DNA of 64,000 nucleotides from Methanosarcinales archaeon Methan_01 (GCA_001602645.1 LUYE01000048.1:1-64000), one strand, 5' to 3'. Shown: positions 16,220-26,365, numbered from the stretch's first letter. Translations and numbers: made by a program. Notes: a model not told the origin generated them from the sequence alone.

Positions 16220-16602
16220 TTAAGTCGAAGTTTGAGATTCACCTGCTGAGAGCGGCGGCCCGGATTCAGGACGCCGAGATATTCCTCCCGCCTCCATGAG
16301 ACTCACTATCTCGCCGATGCTGACCAGGTCCCGAAGGTCGTGGGTGACGACGATGCTGGGAACCGGAAGTCTCTGATCAGATCCCCGAGCTCCTTTCTCA
16401 TCTCCGCCTGCCTTCTTATGTCGAGAGCCATCGGGAGGGCTATGAAGGCGGCGGCGAAGACCAGGATGAGGGCGAGCCCAGCTTTGAGGGCTCTTCTCCT
16501 GACCCAGGCAATTCCAAAGCCCCTGATCCTGTCCAAGAAGCAGCGCCGCTCAAACCGGAATAAAGCCATACTTCTCCGGGACCTCGATGAGGCACATAGC
16601 AT
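16220..16602 (-). pseudogene. remnant of a molybdate-type ABC permease fused to an ABC ATPase tail (modBC relic)
   Basis: The minus-strand frame starts at an ATG (16602) five bases after GGGGGAGG, 17 bp beyond the modA-like stop, where modB should begin. It reads like the start of a permease: a basic stretch, then one membrane helix (LKAGLALILVFAAAFIALP). Without a break it becomes the end of an ABC ATPase: a D-loop-like MALD, then EMRKELGDLIRDF. A one-base shift near 16362 is needed to continue as VPSIVVTHDLRDLVSIGE, the H-loop region (the His in VTHD), up to a stop at 16220. Signature and Walker motifs are gone. This looks like an internal deletion joining modB to modC plus a frameshift, and it is not functional. 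Confidence 0.6.
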
Positions 16603-16618
16603 ACATACCTCCCCCTTT

Positions 16619-17557
16619 TCAGGCCACAGCTTTCGATCCGGGCAAATCAAGACTGTTCTCACCTGAGATGGCCTCCAGCAGGTACGCCTCATACCTCTCA
16701 GCCTCGGGTCGGTGGGGGGCGTCTTTCAAGACGGCGATGAAGTTGTCCATTCCGTACTCCGGCAGATCGACTACCTCGATCTCCTCCCGGGAGCTGTTGG
16801 TGCAGCTCTCAAAGATGCTGTCCCAGAGGATGGTGGCGTCGGCGCGACCGTCAACCACCGCGTCCAGCTGAGCCTCGGTGCTCTCCACCGTGACGTTCGT
16901 CACATTCAGCCCTGCATCCTTTATGATCTCCAGAGACAGACAGGCCCCGGGCACGTGCTGATCGGTTACGGCAACCTTTTTTTCGTTGAGATCGTCAAGA
17001 GAGCTTACGTCCCCACCCCGTTGAAGAATCATCAACGCCCTCTTCCGGTAGAGATGGTGGTAGCTTTCTATCAGTCCTTCGTCCGTCAGGGTCTTCATTC
17101 CCGATAGGTTGAAGAGAGGATATTCCTCCTCCAGGATCACCAGGTCCACCGTCTCCCCGCTTTTGACCACTCCATTGAGGAGAGCCTTCCGACCGTTGAC
17201 ACAGGTTACGTTGACGGTTGTACCGTATTCGTCGCAGTACTCCTCTGTTAACTCTTTGATGATGCCGTCGCTGATGAGATCGTCGGGCGGCCCGTAGACG
17301 TTCAGCGTCGTGGGCACCTCCCCAGACGCAGACCAGCCTGATGCCGTCAGGACGCATAAGAGAACGGCCATCTTCATTCGTGGTCTATCGACCCTCCCAA
17401 AGGCCAGCGATCCCATCAGAATTATCGTCGCCAGCACCGCTATCATACAGACAATCTCCGTCCCCGGCCAACCCAAGCCACTGGAATGAACCGATACCGT
17501 CTCGCTGGGATGAATCGATATCGTCTGATATATGGGCGGCATAGTGAGATCACACAT
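16619..17557 (-). CDS. molybdate-type (ModA family) substrate-binding protein
   Basis: 312 residues. The C-terminal ~245 match a two-lobed ABC binding protein of the ModA/SBP_bac_11 kind (TLNVYGPPDDL at the first strand, DLVILEEE, later GRADATILWDS). Known relatives capture oxyanions such as molybdate or tungstate outside the membrane. A strong GGGAGGTG lies before the ATG at 17557, but that start adds about 60 residues containing an extra membrane segment (about 38-54). A second start at 17377 would give a conventional signal peptide (KMAVLLCVLTASGWSAS). Its permease and ATPase are reduced to a relic downstream, so it is an orphan here. It sits next to nif, whose cofactor needs molybdenum. 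Confidence 0.72.
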   Translation of the reverse strand: MCDLTMPPIYQTISIHPSETVSVHSSGLGWPGTEIVCMIAVLATIILMGSLAFGRVDRPRMKMAVLLCVLTASGWSASGEVPTTLNVYGPPDDLISDGIIKELTEEYCDEYGTTVNVTCVNGRKALLNGVVKSGETVDLVILEEEYPLFNLSGMKTLTDEGLIESYHHLYRKRALMILQRGGDVSSLDDLNEKKVAVTDQHVPGACLSLEIIKDAGLNVTNVTVESTEAQLDAVVDGRADATILWDSIFESCTNSSREEIEVVDLPEYGMDNFIAVLKDAPHRPEAERYEAYLLEAISGENSLDLPGSKAVA

Positions 17558-17689
17558 CTTTTAACACCTCCCGCTTTCCGTAGTCGCCATGCTATTCAGA
17601 AGCAAAACCAAATATGTCGAACGGGCGATCTGCATCCTTTTTGAATCTGCAACCATCCCCGTCTCAACCTGAGATGGGCGATATCAGCG

Positions 17690-18237
17690 TCAGATGTGAA
17701 TGGAGACGACCGCCCAGTCCTGCTGCTTGACGGCACCCCAGAGGTCGAAGTAGACCTTCATCAGGCCGTACTTTCGGTGGAGGAGCTGGCTCACCTTGAC
17801 CGCCGTCAAGTCGTCGACGAAACGGGCCTCTCCTTCCAGGGGGTCGCCCTTTGGGTGGCCCATGACGTCGGCTGGAGTTACCCACGCCTGGGGGTTGTTT
17901 CGCATCCGTTTCACCTTGCCGCTGTCGGCGTAAGAGCGAACGAAGATCGTTTCGTCAAACTCCACAAACCATACGGGAGTTGCGACGACCTTTCCGTTCG
18001 TTCTCACCGTCTCCAGCCTTATGTACTTGTGATCGAGAAAGGTTCTCAGCTTGAGATTGATCTCCCTCTCATCCTCGAAGACGGAGAGATCCCCTTCCGA
18101 AAAGGACGAAGGCCTTTTCGATATCTGGATCGCCTTCTCGTGCTCGTGCCCGAAACCCGGGCAGATTTTCGATATATCCCGTTTCGTGTCCGATAAAGAC
18201 TCCTCCTGATGTTTTTTCCGTCAGCCTCCTCGCTCAT
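17690..18237 (-). CDS. PPOX-class flavin/F420-binding protein, reading frame broken at an A6 run
   Basis: The in-frame part from the GTG at 18007 (105 residues) has a pyridoxamine-phosphate-oxidase-like split barrel (VVATPVWFVEFDETIFVRS, then the RNNPQAWVTPADVMGHP strand). The family's N-terminal helix and first strand (REINLKLRTFLDHKYIRLETVR) are encoded just upstream in the same frame, with no ATG, GTG or TTG until a stop near 18220. The only good start is the ATG at 18235-18237, which overlaps the nifN stop and follows GAGCGAGGAGG-type purines. It becomes in-frame if one base is gained in the A6 run at 18212-18217. So the gene is damaged, frameshifted by design, or misread in the homopolymer. 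It follows nifN directly. Confidence 0.65.
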
Positions 18238-19555
18238 TCATCTCCACTATGAAGTTGGCTATTCCGTCCACAAGCCTCGTGGCTCCCTCGTACCCGAGGA
18301 CCATCTGGCGAGACGCGCCGAACCTATCGTGATTGGGAAGCCCCACCCTCAGGAGGGGTATATTCTCGGCCTTTGAGATCTGCCTGCCGGTGAAGGGGCC
18401 GATCAATAGATCGATATCGTTTCTTGATACCGACTCGTGAATGTCGGAAAAGTCCACCCCACTGAGGACCTCTGATCCTGGAGCCATCTTCTCGCCCCAC
18501 CTGATAAACTCTGCATTCTTCGATCCGGTGGCCAGCACCCTCGGGTCCATCCCCATCTCGCAGAGGAGCTTGGCCACCCCCAGCACCATATCGGTATCTC
18601 CAAAGACGGCAGTCCTGACTCCTGCGACCAGCTTGTGGCAGTCGATGATGGCGTCCAGGAGACGTCCCCGATCCCTCTCGTACTTCTCCGGAAGGCCGAG
18701 GCCCGTGATCTCCTCTAGCGTTCCAACGAAACGGTCTGTCAGCTCGACCCCGATGGGCAGAGGTAAGCGGGTATGATGCACGCCGAACTCTCGTTCGAGA
18801 TAATCTCCGGCGCCTCCGACCAAGACCGATCCCCCGACGGTCAAAGTCTCCCTGGAGTTCGCCATCTCCGCGATCTCAGCGAGAGGCGTTCCTCCCTCGG
18901 GGATTTTAGGGTAGTCCGCGGCGAGAGGCGCATCGAAGGTCTCGGAGATGTCCGGCAGGAGCGTGTAGTCGTAGCCGCAGCCCCACTCGTTGAGCATCGA
19001 CTTGATCTGCCTTACCTCCGCCGGAGAGACGATCGACCCGATCACCAGGTTGAACCTGGAGTTCGGCCGACCCCTCTTCGCCAGGGTTCTGACGATCGCC
19101 TTCAGGGCCTCGTTGTATCCCTCCTCGTGAGATCCGGAGTAGCTGGGGGTCGACGCCGAGATTATGGCGACCTCCCTTGCACTAGGCTCTTCCTGCTGAA
19201 ACTCCCTCACGATCTGGGCGACGTCATCTCCAATCGTCTCTGCAAGACACGTCGTTGCGATGCCTACGACCTTGGGACCGTAGCCCTGGATCACGTTCAA
19301 GAGCCCCTTCTTGAGGTTGGCTGCTCCGCCGTAGACGGCGCCCTTCTCGCTCAACGCCGACGAGGCTATGTCCACCGGCTCTCTATAGTGGTGGGCGAGG
19401 TGAAGCCGCATGTAGGTGCTGCATCCCTGAGACCCGTGGAATATCGGCATGCAGCCCTCAATCCCCTTGAAGGCCATGACGCTGCCCATGGGCATGCACA
19501 TCGAGCAGGGGTTGACCGTCGCATAGTTCTCAGACAACCGTCTCGCCTCCAGCAT
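18221..19555 (-). CDS. nifN: nitrogenase cofactor scaffold NifN
   Basis: Partner of NifE in the NifEN complex on which the FeMo-cofactor precursor matures. The 444-residue protein is NifK-like: NPCSMCMPMGSVMAFKGIEG near the N-terminus, HGSQGCSTYMR (about 41-51), and ATTCLAETIGDD (about 100-111). These supply cluster-binding cysteines as in NifK. It overlaps nifE by 26 bp and is the last nif gene of the operon. The order nifH-I1-I2-D-K-E-N is that of methanogens. Confidence 0.93.
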   Translation of the reverse strand: MLEARRLSENYATVNPCSMCMPMGSVMAFKGIEGCMPIFHGSQGCSTYMRLHLAHHYREPVDIASSALSEKGAVYGGAANLKKGLLNVIQGYGPKVVGIATTCLAETIGDDVAQIVREFQQEEPSAREVAIISASTPSYSGSHEEGYNEALKAIVRTLAKRGRPNSRFNLVIGSIVSPAEVRQIKSMLNEWGCGYDYTLLPDISETFDAPLAADYPKIPEGGTPLAEIAEMANSRETLTVGGSVLVGGAGDYLEREFGVHHTRLPLPIGVELTDRFVGTLEEITGLGLPEKYERDRGRLLDAIIDCHKLVAGVRTAVFGDTDMVLGVAKLLCEMGMDPRVLATGSKNAEFIRWGEKMAPGSEVLSGVDFSDIHESVSRNDIDLLIGPFTGRQISKAENIPLLRVGLPNHDRFGASRQMVLGYEGATRLVDGIANFIVEMNERGG

Positions 19556-20975
19556 CGATCACGCTGCTTTGCTCACGTCTCATCTCCGCCCCGATCTCCG
19601 TTTCAACTTCCGTTCTCATCCGCGCTCCAGAGACTCTCTCTATCGGCAGATTCCATACGGGACTGTTGATGGTGATGTCAACTTCTCTTGCGAAGTTGAC
19701 GATGCCGTCGAACCCTTCGAAGGTGGCGGTCCGATCGTGGTTGAAGTCGCAGAAGGCGACCCCCAGCTTGTAGGCGAGAAACCTCTCCTTGACCCCGGCT
19801 ACCAGGAGGTCGGCACCCTGCTTCACCAGAAGCTCCTTCAGCTCGAGGGGGTTTGCGTCGTCGATGATGACCGTCCCCTCCTTGACGATGTAGCTGATCT
19901 TCTTGTAGTCGTCTCTGCTGCCGGTCTGAGTCCCTATGATCACTACGTCCATCCCGATCTCACCAAAAGCCCGCACCAAAGAGATGGCCTTGGCGGCGCC
20001 ACCCATGTAAATGGCCGCCCTCTTTCCTGCCACCCTACTCCTGTGGCGCTCGATCTCGGGGGCGATCCTCGCAGATTCCCTCGCTATGATCTCCTCGGCC
20101 CGCTCCATCATCTCCGGATCTTCGAAATGCTCTGCAGTGGTCCTCAGGGCCGAAGATATCTCCCCGATCCCAAAGAAGCTCACACGCTGGTAAGGGATGC
20201 CGTACGTCTCTTCCATCTTCTTTGCGAGATACGTCATAGAGCCGCCGCACTGGACCAGGTTCAGCTTCGCTTTGTGAGCTCGCTGGATCTCCTCGACCCT
20301 GGAGTCCCCTGTAAAGGATGCTATGATCTCGACGCCCATCTCCACGAATAGGGGCTTTATCGCCCACAGATCACCTGCCACGTTGTACTCGCCAAGGAAG
20401 TTTACGGAGTACGGACTCTCCGGCGCGTAGTCGCGAGTTCCTATCAACTCGAAGAGAGCGTTGCATGCCGCCTTGTACCCCTCGTTCTTGTTGCCCCGAA
20501 ACCCCTCAGAGATGACCGGTATGACGGGCATGCCCAGGTCTTCCGAAGCAGATTTGCAGACGGCTTTCAGGTCGTCGCCGATGACGCCGACGATGCAGGT
20601 CGAGTAGACGAAGAACGCCGGCGGCCTGTAGCGGGCCGCAAGCTCCCTTATAGCGCCGGCCAGCTTCTTCTCCCCGCCGAAGATGACGTCGGCCACCGTC
20701 ATGTCTGTTGAGAAGCTCTTCTTGTAGAGGGTCGGACCGCTGGTGCTGCTGCCCCTGATGTCCCAGGTGTAGCTGGCGCATCCTATCGGCCCGTGGACGA
20801 GATGGAGGGCGTCGGTCAGAGGGTTTAGGACGACGCGAGCGCCGGAGTAGACGCAGGCCCTCTGGCTTACGGCTCCTGCCAGGCTCTCGTTGTTGCAGGC
20901 GAGAGGAACGGGGTCCGTCCCGTTCTTCTGCTTTATGTGGCCCGCCCTCTCTTCGAAGGTCTTTATGATGCCCAT
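19530..20975 (-). CDS. nifE: nitrogenase cofactor scaffold NifE
   Basis: NifD-like subunit of the NifEN scaffold. 481 residues, with QRACVYSGARVVLNPL, HLVHGPIGCASYTWD and STCIVGVIGDD carrying the conserved P-cluster-equivalent cysteines, and a C-terminal FEGFDGIVNFAREVD block shared with NifD. The FeMo-co ligand His of NifD (in HSYDYSG) is not present (FNHDRTATFEGF), as expected for NifE. It overlaps nifN at its 3' end and lies 10 bp after nifK. Confidence 0.94.
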   Translation of the reverse strand: MGIIKTFEERAGHIKQKNGTDPVPLACNNESLAGAVSQRACVYSGARVVLNPLTDALHLVHGPIGCASYTWDIRGSSTSGPTLYKKSFSTDMTVADVIFGGEKKLAGAIRELAARYRPPAFFVYSTCIVGVIGDDLKAVCKSASEDLGMPVIPVISEGFRGNKNEGYKAACNALFELIGTRDYAPESPYSVNFLGEYNVAGDLWAIKPLFVEMGVEIIASFTGDSRVEEIQRAHKAKLNLVQCGGSMTYLAKKMEETYGIPYQRVSFFGIGEISSALRTTAEHFEDPEMMERAEEIIARESARIAPEIERHRSRVAGKRAAIYMGGAAKAISLVRAFGEIGMDVVIIGTQTGSRDDYKKISYIVKEGTVIIDDANPLELKELLVKQGADLLVAGVKERFLAYKLGVAFCDFNHDRTATFEGFDGIVNFAREVDITINSPVWNLPIERVSGARMRTEVETEIGAEMRREQSSVIDAGGETVV

Positions 20976-20985
20976 GATCCTCCTC

Positions 20986-22353
20986 CTAGAGTATCAGCTC
21001 GAAGTGAGCGTCGTCGGCGTCCCGGTCCATCCTCTCCAGGAACGCGTTTCCTATCATCTCGACGAGCCTTGCGGCACCCCCGTATCCCAGGGCCGGGAAA
21101 TAATGGAGGTTGGCCCTGTCGATGATCGGAAAGCCGACCCGTACCAGAGGGATGTCTTCCGCCCGAGCGATCTGCTTTCCAAAGGAGTTTCCTATCAGCA
21201 TCTCCACTGGCTTGTTCTTGATCTTCTGGTGAAGGAGGAAGAGGTCTCCGATGATCGCCTCACAACTCGGGGCCAAGGCGTGCACCTCCTTCTCGAATAG
21301 CTTGTCGGGAGTGCCGGTAAGAGCATAGACCGGCTCTGCTCCCAGGTCTCTCAGCATCCCCACAAGTCCTATCACCGTGTCGGGGTCGCCATAGACGGCG
21401 ATCCGTTTACCGTGGAAGTGGGGGTGGGAGTCGGTCATCATGTCCACGACCCTTCCCCTCTCATCTTCAAGCTCTGGGGGTATCGGAACTCCCATCAGTG
21501 TAGAGACCTCCACGACGAAGGTGTCGGTGTTTCTGATCCCGATCGGCATCGGGCCGATGAGGGCGGGAATCCCGAACTTTCCCTTCAGGATCAAGGCACC
21601 GGTGGCTCCTGCGCACCTTCCGAGAGCTATCGTCCCTACGGAGTTTGCGGTCTCCTCAAGGTCTGGGATGCTGGTTCCCCCAGGTGGGTAGAGGCCGCCT
21701 GACTCAGGCGTGAGGGGCGCATCGAAGACCCCCGTGATATCCGGGAAGACGATTGAGGGAACTCCCATGATGGTGAGGAGCCTCTTTATCTCCCGGATGT
21801 CTCCGGGCTCGACGAAGCCGGGTATTATGTTCAGCTTCCCGTTCGGCTCACCCTTCTTTGGGAAGGTCTGGGCGATGGCCGTGACGGCGTTGTCGTAGCC
21901 GGTAATGTGAGACCCGATATAGCTTGGAGTGCTGGCGATGACCACCTTCATCTCGGGATCAAAGAACGGCTCGGACTTGATCTCCTCCATGAAGGAGGAG
22001 ACGTCTTCGCCTATAGTCTCCGATGAGCAGGTGGTATTGATCGCCAGAACATCCGGGTGGTATAGCTTGGTGATGTTCTCCACAGCCTCCTTCAGGTTGT
22101 TTCTGCCTCCGAAGACGACGGAGTCCTCTGTGAAGGAGCTGGTGGCGGCGATCGACGGCTCCCTGTAGTGGCGGGAGAGGAGCATCCTGAGGTACGAGGA
22201 GCACCCCTGGGAGCCGTGGGTCAGAGGCATGCAGTTGTGGATCCCCTTGTAGGCCAGCTCGGCTCCGATGGGCTGGCAGATCTTGGCGGGGTTTATCGCC
22301 AGAGTCTCTCTCTCCACAATATCCCTTGGAGTGTAATCAAGCACCAGTATCAC
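20986..22353 (-). CDS. nifK: nitrogenase molybdenum-iron protein beta chain NifK
   Basis: Beta subunit of dinitrogenase; it shares the P-cluster with NifD. 455 residues, short at the N-terminus compared with proteobacterial NifK, as in other archaea. P-cluster ligands are visible as Cys26 (NPAKICQPIGAE), Cys51 (HGSQGCSSYLR) and Cys109 (NTTCSSETIGED). The start overlaps the end of nifD by 17 bp. Together with nifD it encodes the alpha2-beta2 core that reduces N2. Confidence 0.95.
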   Translation of the reverse strand: MILVLDYTPRDIVERETLAINPAKICQPIGAELAYKGIHNCMPLTHGSQGCSSYLRMLLSRHYREPSIAATSSFTEDSVVFGGRNNLKEAVENITKLYHPDVLAINTTCSSETIGEDVSSFMEEIKSEPFFDPEMKVVIASTPSYIGSHITGYDNAVTAIAQTFPKKGEPNGKLNIIPGFVEPGDIREIKRLLTIMGVPSIVFPDITGVFDAPLTPESGGLYPPGGTSIPDLEETANSVGTIALGRCAGATGALILKGKFGIPALIGPMPIGIRNTDTFVVEVSTLMGVPIPPELEDERGRVVDMMTDSHPHFHGKRIAVYGDPDTVIGLVGMLRDLGAEPVYALTGTPDKLFEKEVHALAPSCEAIIGDLFLLHQKIKNKPVEMLIGNSFGKQIARAEDIPLVRVGFPIIDRANLHYFPALGYGGAARLVEMIGNAFLERMDRDADDAHFELIL

Positions 22354-23953
22354 CCCTCCATGGTGGAGTTACGAACTTCCAGGTCGGGCTGTTGATGGCC
22401 ATGTCCATATCCCGTGCAAAGTTCACGAAACCCTCAAATCCGGTGTAAGGGCCGCTGTAGTCGTAGGAGTGCATCTGGCGGGAGGGGATGTGCATCTTCT
22501 GGAAGACGTACTTGTCCTTGATCCCAGAGCAGAATATGTCGATCTCCATCTCCCGGACGAGCCGTTCGCACTCTTGGTGGCTGTAATCGTCTATCATTAT
22601 CTGGCCGTCTTTCATATGGGGCAAAAGCCCCTCGTAGTCCATCAGCCGAGGTATCTTCGCCTTCTTCTTCTGGATCGTCTCGTCGTCGTAAGGGGAGACG
22701 ACGTTCGGATCGCGCTCGTAGTGGATGTCTTCCAGGATCTTCGACCTGCCCGAATGGACGATCTCGGAGAGCGCACCTCTCCCCTCGTAGTCGTCCCTGT
22801 GGGCGAACTCGTAGCCTGCGACCACCACCTCCATCCCCAGGGTCTCGAACATGTTCCTGATGTGGTGGGCGCGAGACCCTCCCACCAGGAGCATCACCCT
22901 CTTTCCGGCCAGACGTTCTCTGTACATCTCGATCACCGGCTCGATCTTCGCCATCTCCTCGGAGATAACCTCCTCGGTTTTTGCCTTCAGACCTGGGTCG
23001 TCAAAGAAGGCGGCCATGTCCCTCAGGGTGTCGATGGTATCCTTCACGCCCAGGTAGTTGACCTTCAGCCAGGGGGTACCGTACTTCTCCTCCATCATCC
23101 GGTTGGTGTAGTTTATCGACCGGTGGCAGAGGAGGATGTTCAGCTTGGCCTTGTGAGCTCTTGCGATCTCGTGGAAGGAGGCGTCACCGGTGAAGGAGCT
23201 GATCGGATGGTAGCCGATCCTCGATAGGAGGTCTTTGACCACCCAGTAGTCGCCGCCGATGTTGTACTCGCCGAAGACGTTGACGGCGAAGGGTCCCGGG
23301 TCCTCCATCTCCTCAGTCCCCACCAGGTGCTCCATCAGGGCGTTGGAGGCTATATGGTGGCCAGCGGACTGGCTCACGCCCCTGTACCCCTCGCACCGGA
23401 GCGGGATCACCTTGATCTTGAGGTCCTCTTCGGCCCGCTTGCAGACGGACTCGATGTCGTCGCCGATGAGGCCGATGGGACAGGTGGCGAAGACCGCAAT
23501 GCATCCGGGCTTGAAGATGGAGTGGGCCTCCCTGATCGCCTTGGCCAGCTTCTTCTCCGAGCCGAAGACTATGTCCGTCTCCTTGACGTCGGTGCTGAGG
23601 CAGTAGGCCCCGAAGTTGTCCTGCCCCTCCTCGGCCTTCATCAGGTTCCTCCTCATCCCCCATGTGAAGTAAGCACATCCTATGGGGCCGTGGACCAGGT
23701 GGAGGATATCTTTGACGGGGCCGAAGACGACGCCCTTGGAGCCGGCGAAGGCGCAGCCCCTGTTGGTCAGGATCCCCGGAACCGTCCTGGTGTTGGCCTC
23801 GATCTTCTGCTCGACCTCGCACGAGTCCTTGACGACGACGTGCCTCTTCCTCGCCTCGGCGGTCTTCTTCGGGAAGTCCTCGTATAGCTCCGTTACGATT
23901 CTCTGGCTCTCAATCACCGTTATCAGCTTTTTTTCGTCGGTCTTCGAGGTCAT
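22337..23953 (-). CDS. nifD: nitrogenase molybdenum-iron protein alpha chain NifD
   Basis: Catalytic subunit that holds the FeMo-cofactor. 538 residues. P-cluster ligands: Cys67 (NRGCAFAG), Cys93 (HGPIGCAYFTW), Cys158 (FATCPIGLIGDD). Cofactor ligands: Cys276 (LLCHRSINY) and His495 (MHSYDYSGPY). A ~50-residue insert (about 395-450) is the kind seen in archaeal and clostridial NifD. No delta-subunit gene (vnfG/anfG) is present and nifEN follows, so this is the molybdenum type. The start overlaps the nifI2 stop (ATGA). Confidence 0.95.
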   Translation of the reverse strand: MTSKTDEKKLITVIESQRIVTELYEDFPKKTAEARKRHVVVKDSCEVEQKIEANTRTVPGILTNRGCAFAGSKGVVFGPVKDILHLVHGPIGCAYFTWGMRRNLMKAEEGQDNFGAYCLSTDVKETDIVFGSEKKLAKAIREAHSIFKPGCIAVFATCPIGLIGDDIESVCKRAEEDLKIKVIPLRCEGYRGVSQSAGHHIASNALMEHLVGTEEMEDPGPFAVNVFGEYNIGGDYWVVKDLLSRIGYHPISSFTGDASFHEIARAHKAKLNILLCHRSINYTNRMMEEKYGTPWLKVNYLGVKDTIDTLRDMAAFFDDPGLKAKTEEVISEEMAKIEPVIEMYRERLAGKRVMLLVGGSRAHHIRNMFETLGMEVVVAGYEFAHRDDYEGRGALSEIVHSGRSKILEDIHYERDPNVVSPYDDETIQKKKAKIPRLMDYEGLLPHMKDGQIMIDDYSHQECERLVREMEIDIFCSGIKDKYVFQKMHIPSRQMHSYDYSGPYTGFEGFVNFARDMDMAINSPTWKFVTPPWRGDTGA

Positions 23954-24306
23954 GAAACGGCCTCACTGCCACGCTCATCCGTCCTTATTCTGACGGACTC
24001 TTCGATCGGAGAGACGAAGATCCTGCCGTCTCCAATGTTGCCGGTCCTGTTTACCCTGGTGATGACGGCCACCACCGCGGGCACGAACTCCTCCACCACC
24101 ACCACGGAGATCATCCTCTTGGGGAGGAACTTCACCGATCCCCCCCGGGGCTCCTCCAGATCAGAGGGGCAGACGATCTCAAGCCCTCGCTGCTTTCCCC
24201 GCCCCATGGCCTTGTAGGCGGTGAAGGCTGGAAAGCCGACTACGTCGAGAGCGTTCTTCGTCGCCTCCATCTTGTTCATCTGGATGATTGCCACGACCTC
24301 TTTCAT
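23950..24306 (-). CDS. nifI2: nitrogenase PII-like regulator NifI2
   Basis: Second of the two PII-family proteins that, as a NifI1-NifI2 complex, bind dinitrogenase and switch it off post-translationally when ammonium appears; 2-oxoglutarate relieves this. 118 residues: MKEVVAIIQMNKM start, GRGKQRGLEI before a lengthened T-loop (PSDLEEPRGGSVKFLPK), and the C-terminal RTGNIGDGRIFV signature. The longer T-loop without the usual Tyr context is typical of NifI2. It lies between nifI1 and nifD, overlapping nifD by 4 bp. Confidence 0.93.
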   Translation of the reverse strand: MKEVVAIIQMNKMEATKNALDVVGFPAFTAYKAMGRGKQRGLEIVCPSDLEEPRGGSVKFLPKRMISVVVVEEFVPAVVAVITRVNRTGNIGDGRIFVSPIEESVRIRTDERGSEAVS

Positions 24307-25436
<1,130 letters not shown>

Positions 25437-25786
25437 CTATTTACCACCTCCAGCACATTGATTACTCTATTGGGATATAAGGAGCTATTTGAGAGTATAA
25501 AATTCAATTTAATAGACATAAATGAAATTTCTTAAAATATATGATGCTATAATGATGATTCATAATTTGTAATAATTTGTATTTAAAAATCACAAATACC
25601 TCCAAATAAGGAGGGAGGCAAAAATGCGATGAGAGTTGTGGAGGTTGGTGGCGAGGTGAATATTTCGATAGGGGGAATCCGGGCAGGTGGCTGGAAGATG
25701 CGAAAGGAGGCGCCTCGCCAAGCCGAGGAGATCGTCGTTCTTCCCTTCCGCAATCGTGGGACCGAGCTTGATCAAAGGACGCGACC
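25437..25786. promoter_or_regulatory. divergent nifH / RHH-regulator promoter region
   Basis: 350 bp between nifH (leftward) and the RHH gene (rightward), AT-rich near nifH. TTTATACTC (about 25496-25503) and CTTATATCCC (about 25472-25481), both read on the minus strand, are the candidate nifH TATA boxes. Neither the TCATAACCC box nor the TGATA-N3-TATCA inverted repeat of the amt promoters was found here, so nif control probably differs. No gene is evident. Confidence 0.5.
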
Positions 25787-26365
25787 ATGAGCGAAAAAGA
25801 GCGCGATCAGGCGAAAGGATCGGAAAAATTCGTGGTCACCATCTCTTTCGATGAGGAATCTGCTGGCATATTCAGGGAGATGAAGAAGGATCTCCCGGTG
25901 TCTCAGAGCGAGCTGATGAGAACGGCGCTGAGGTTTTACAGCAGACACAAAGCCCTCTTCGAATCCCTCGACGGTGATCGGGTCCGCATTTATACGGAGA
26001 TGCTCTCGGACGGCGAGCACGTCATCCTGGACATTGATCACTGGATGCTTTTTTTGAAGTTCATCGAATCGCATCCAGATAAAGAGAAGTTCTGGGAGAT
26101 GCATCAAAAAGTATCCCAGGCCCACGCAGAGGAGTTCATATACAAAAACCACGATATCGAGACCGTTTTCCGGAGGCTGGAGGCCTGCAACCTGTTTAAG
26201 TTGATCAGGACTTCCGAGACGGACTTCACCCTGATCCTGGGATACGACATTCCGAAGAAGTTCATCAAGACTGAGATTGAAGACATCTTCTCCAAGATGG
26301 GAAGTCGGGCGGAGATAAGAGAGGACCTGTCGAAGCTCAGGGTTAAGATCCTGCCTCCGAAATGA
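25787..26365 (+). CDS. ribbon-helix-helix (CopG-like) transcription factor, candidate nitrogen regulator
   Basis: 192 residues. The first ~50 after a charged leader fit a ribbon-helix-helix domain: strand KFVVTISFD, helix ESAGIFREMKKDL, turn PVSQ, helix SELMRTALRFYSRHK. The remaining ~130 residues form an alpha/beta domain I do not recognise (DHWMLFLKFIESHPDKEKFW; TDFTLILGYDI), probably for sensing or oligomerisation. It is divergently transcribed from nifH across a shared 350-bp region, the classic position of a local regulator. No ligand residues can be named. A nif or nitrogen role is inferred only from position. Confidence 0.72.
   Translation: MSEKERDQAKGSEKFVVTISFDEESAGIFREMKKDLPVSQSELMRTALRFYSRHKALFESLDGDRVRIYTEMLSDGEHVILDIDHWMLFLKFIESHPDKEKFWEMHQKVSQAHAEEFIYKNHDIETVFRRLEACNLFKLIRTSETDFTLILGYDIPKKFIKTEIEDIFSKMGSRAEIREDLSKLRVKILPPK

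Noticed and set aside
22337..23953. Vanadium or iron-only nitrogenase instead of the molybdenum type
   Set aside because: No vnfG/anfG between the D and K genes, nifEN follow directly, and the insert in NifD is also normal for archaeal molybdenum enzymes.
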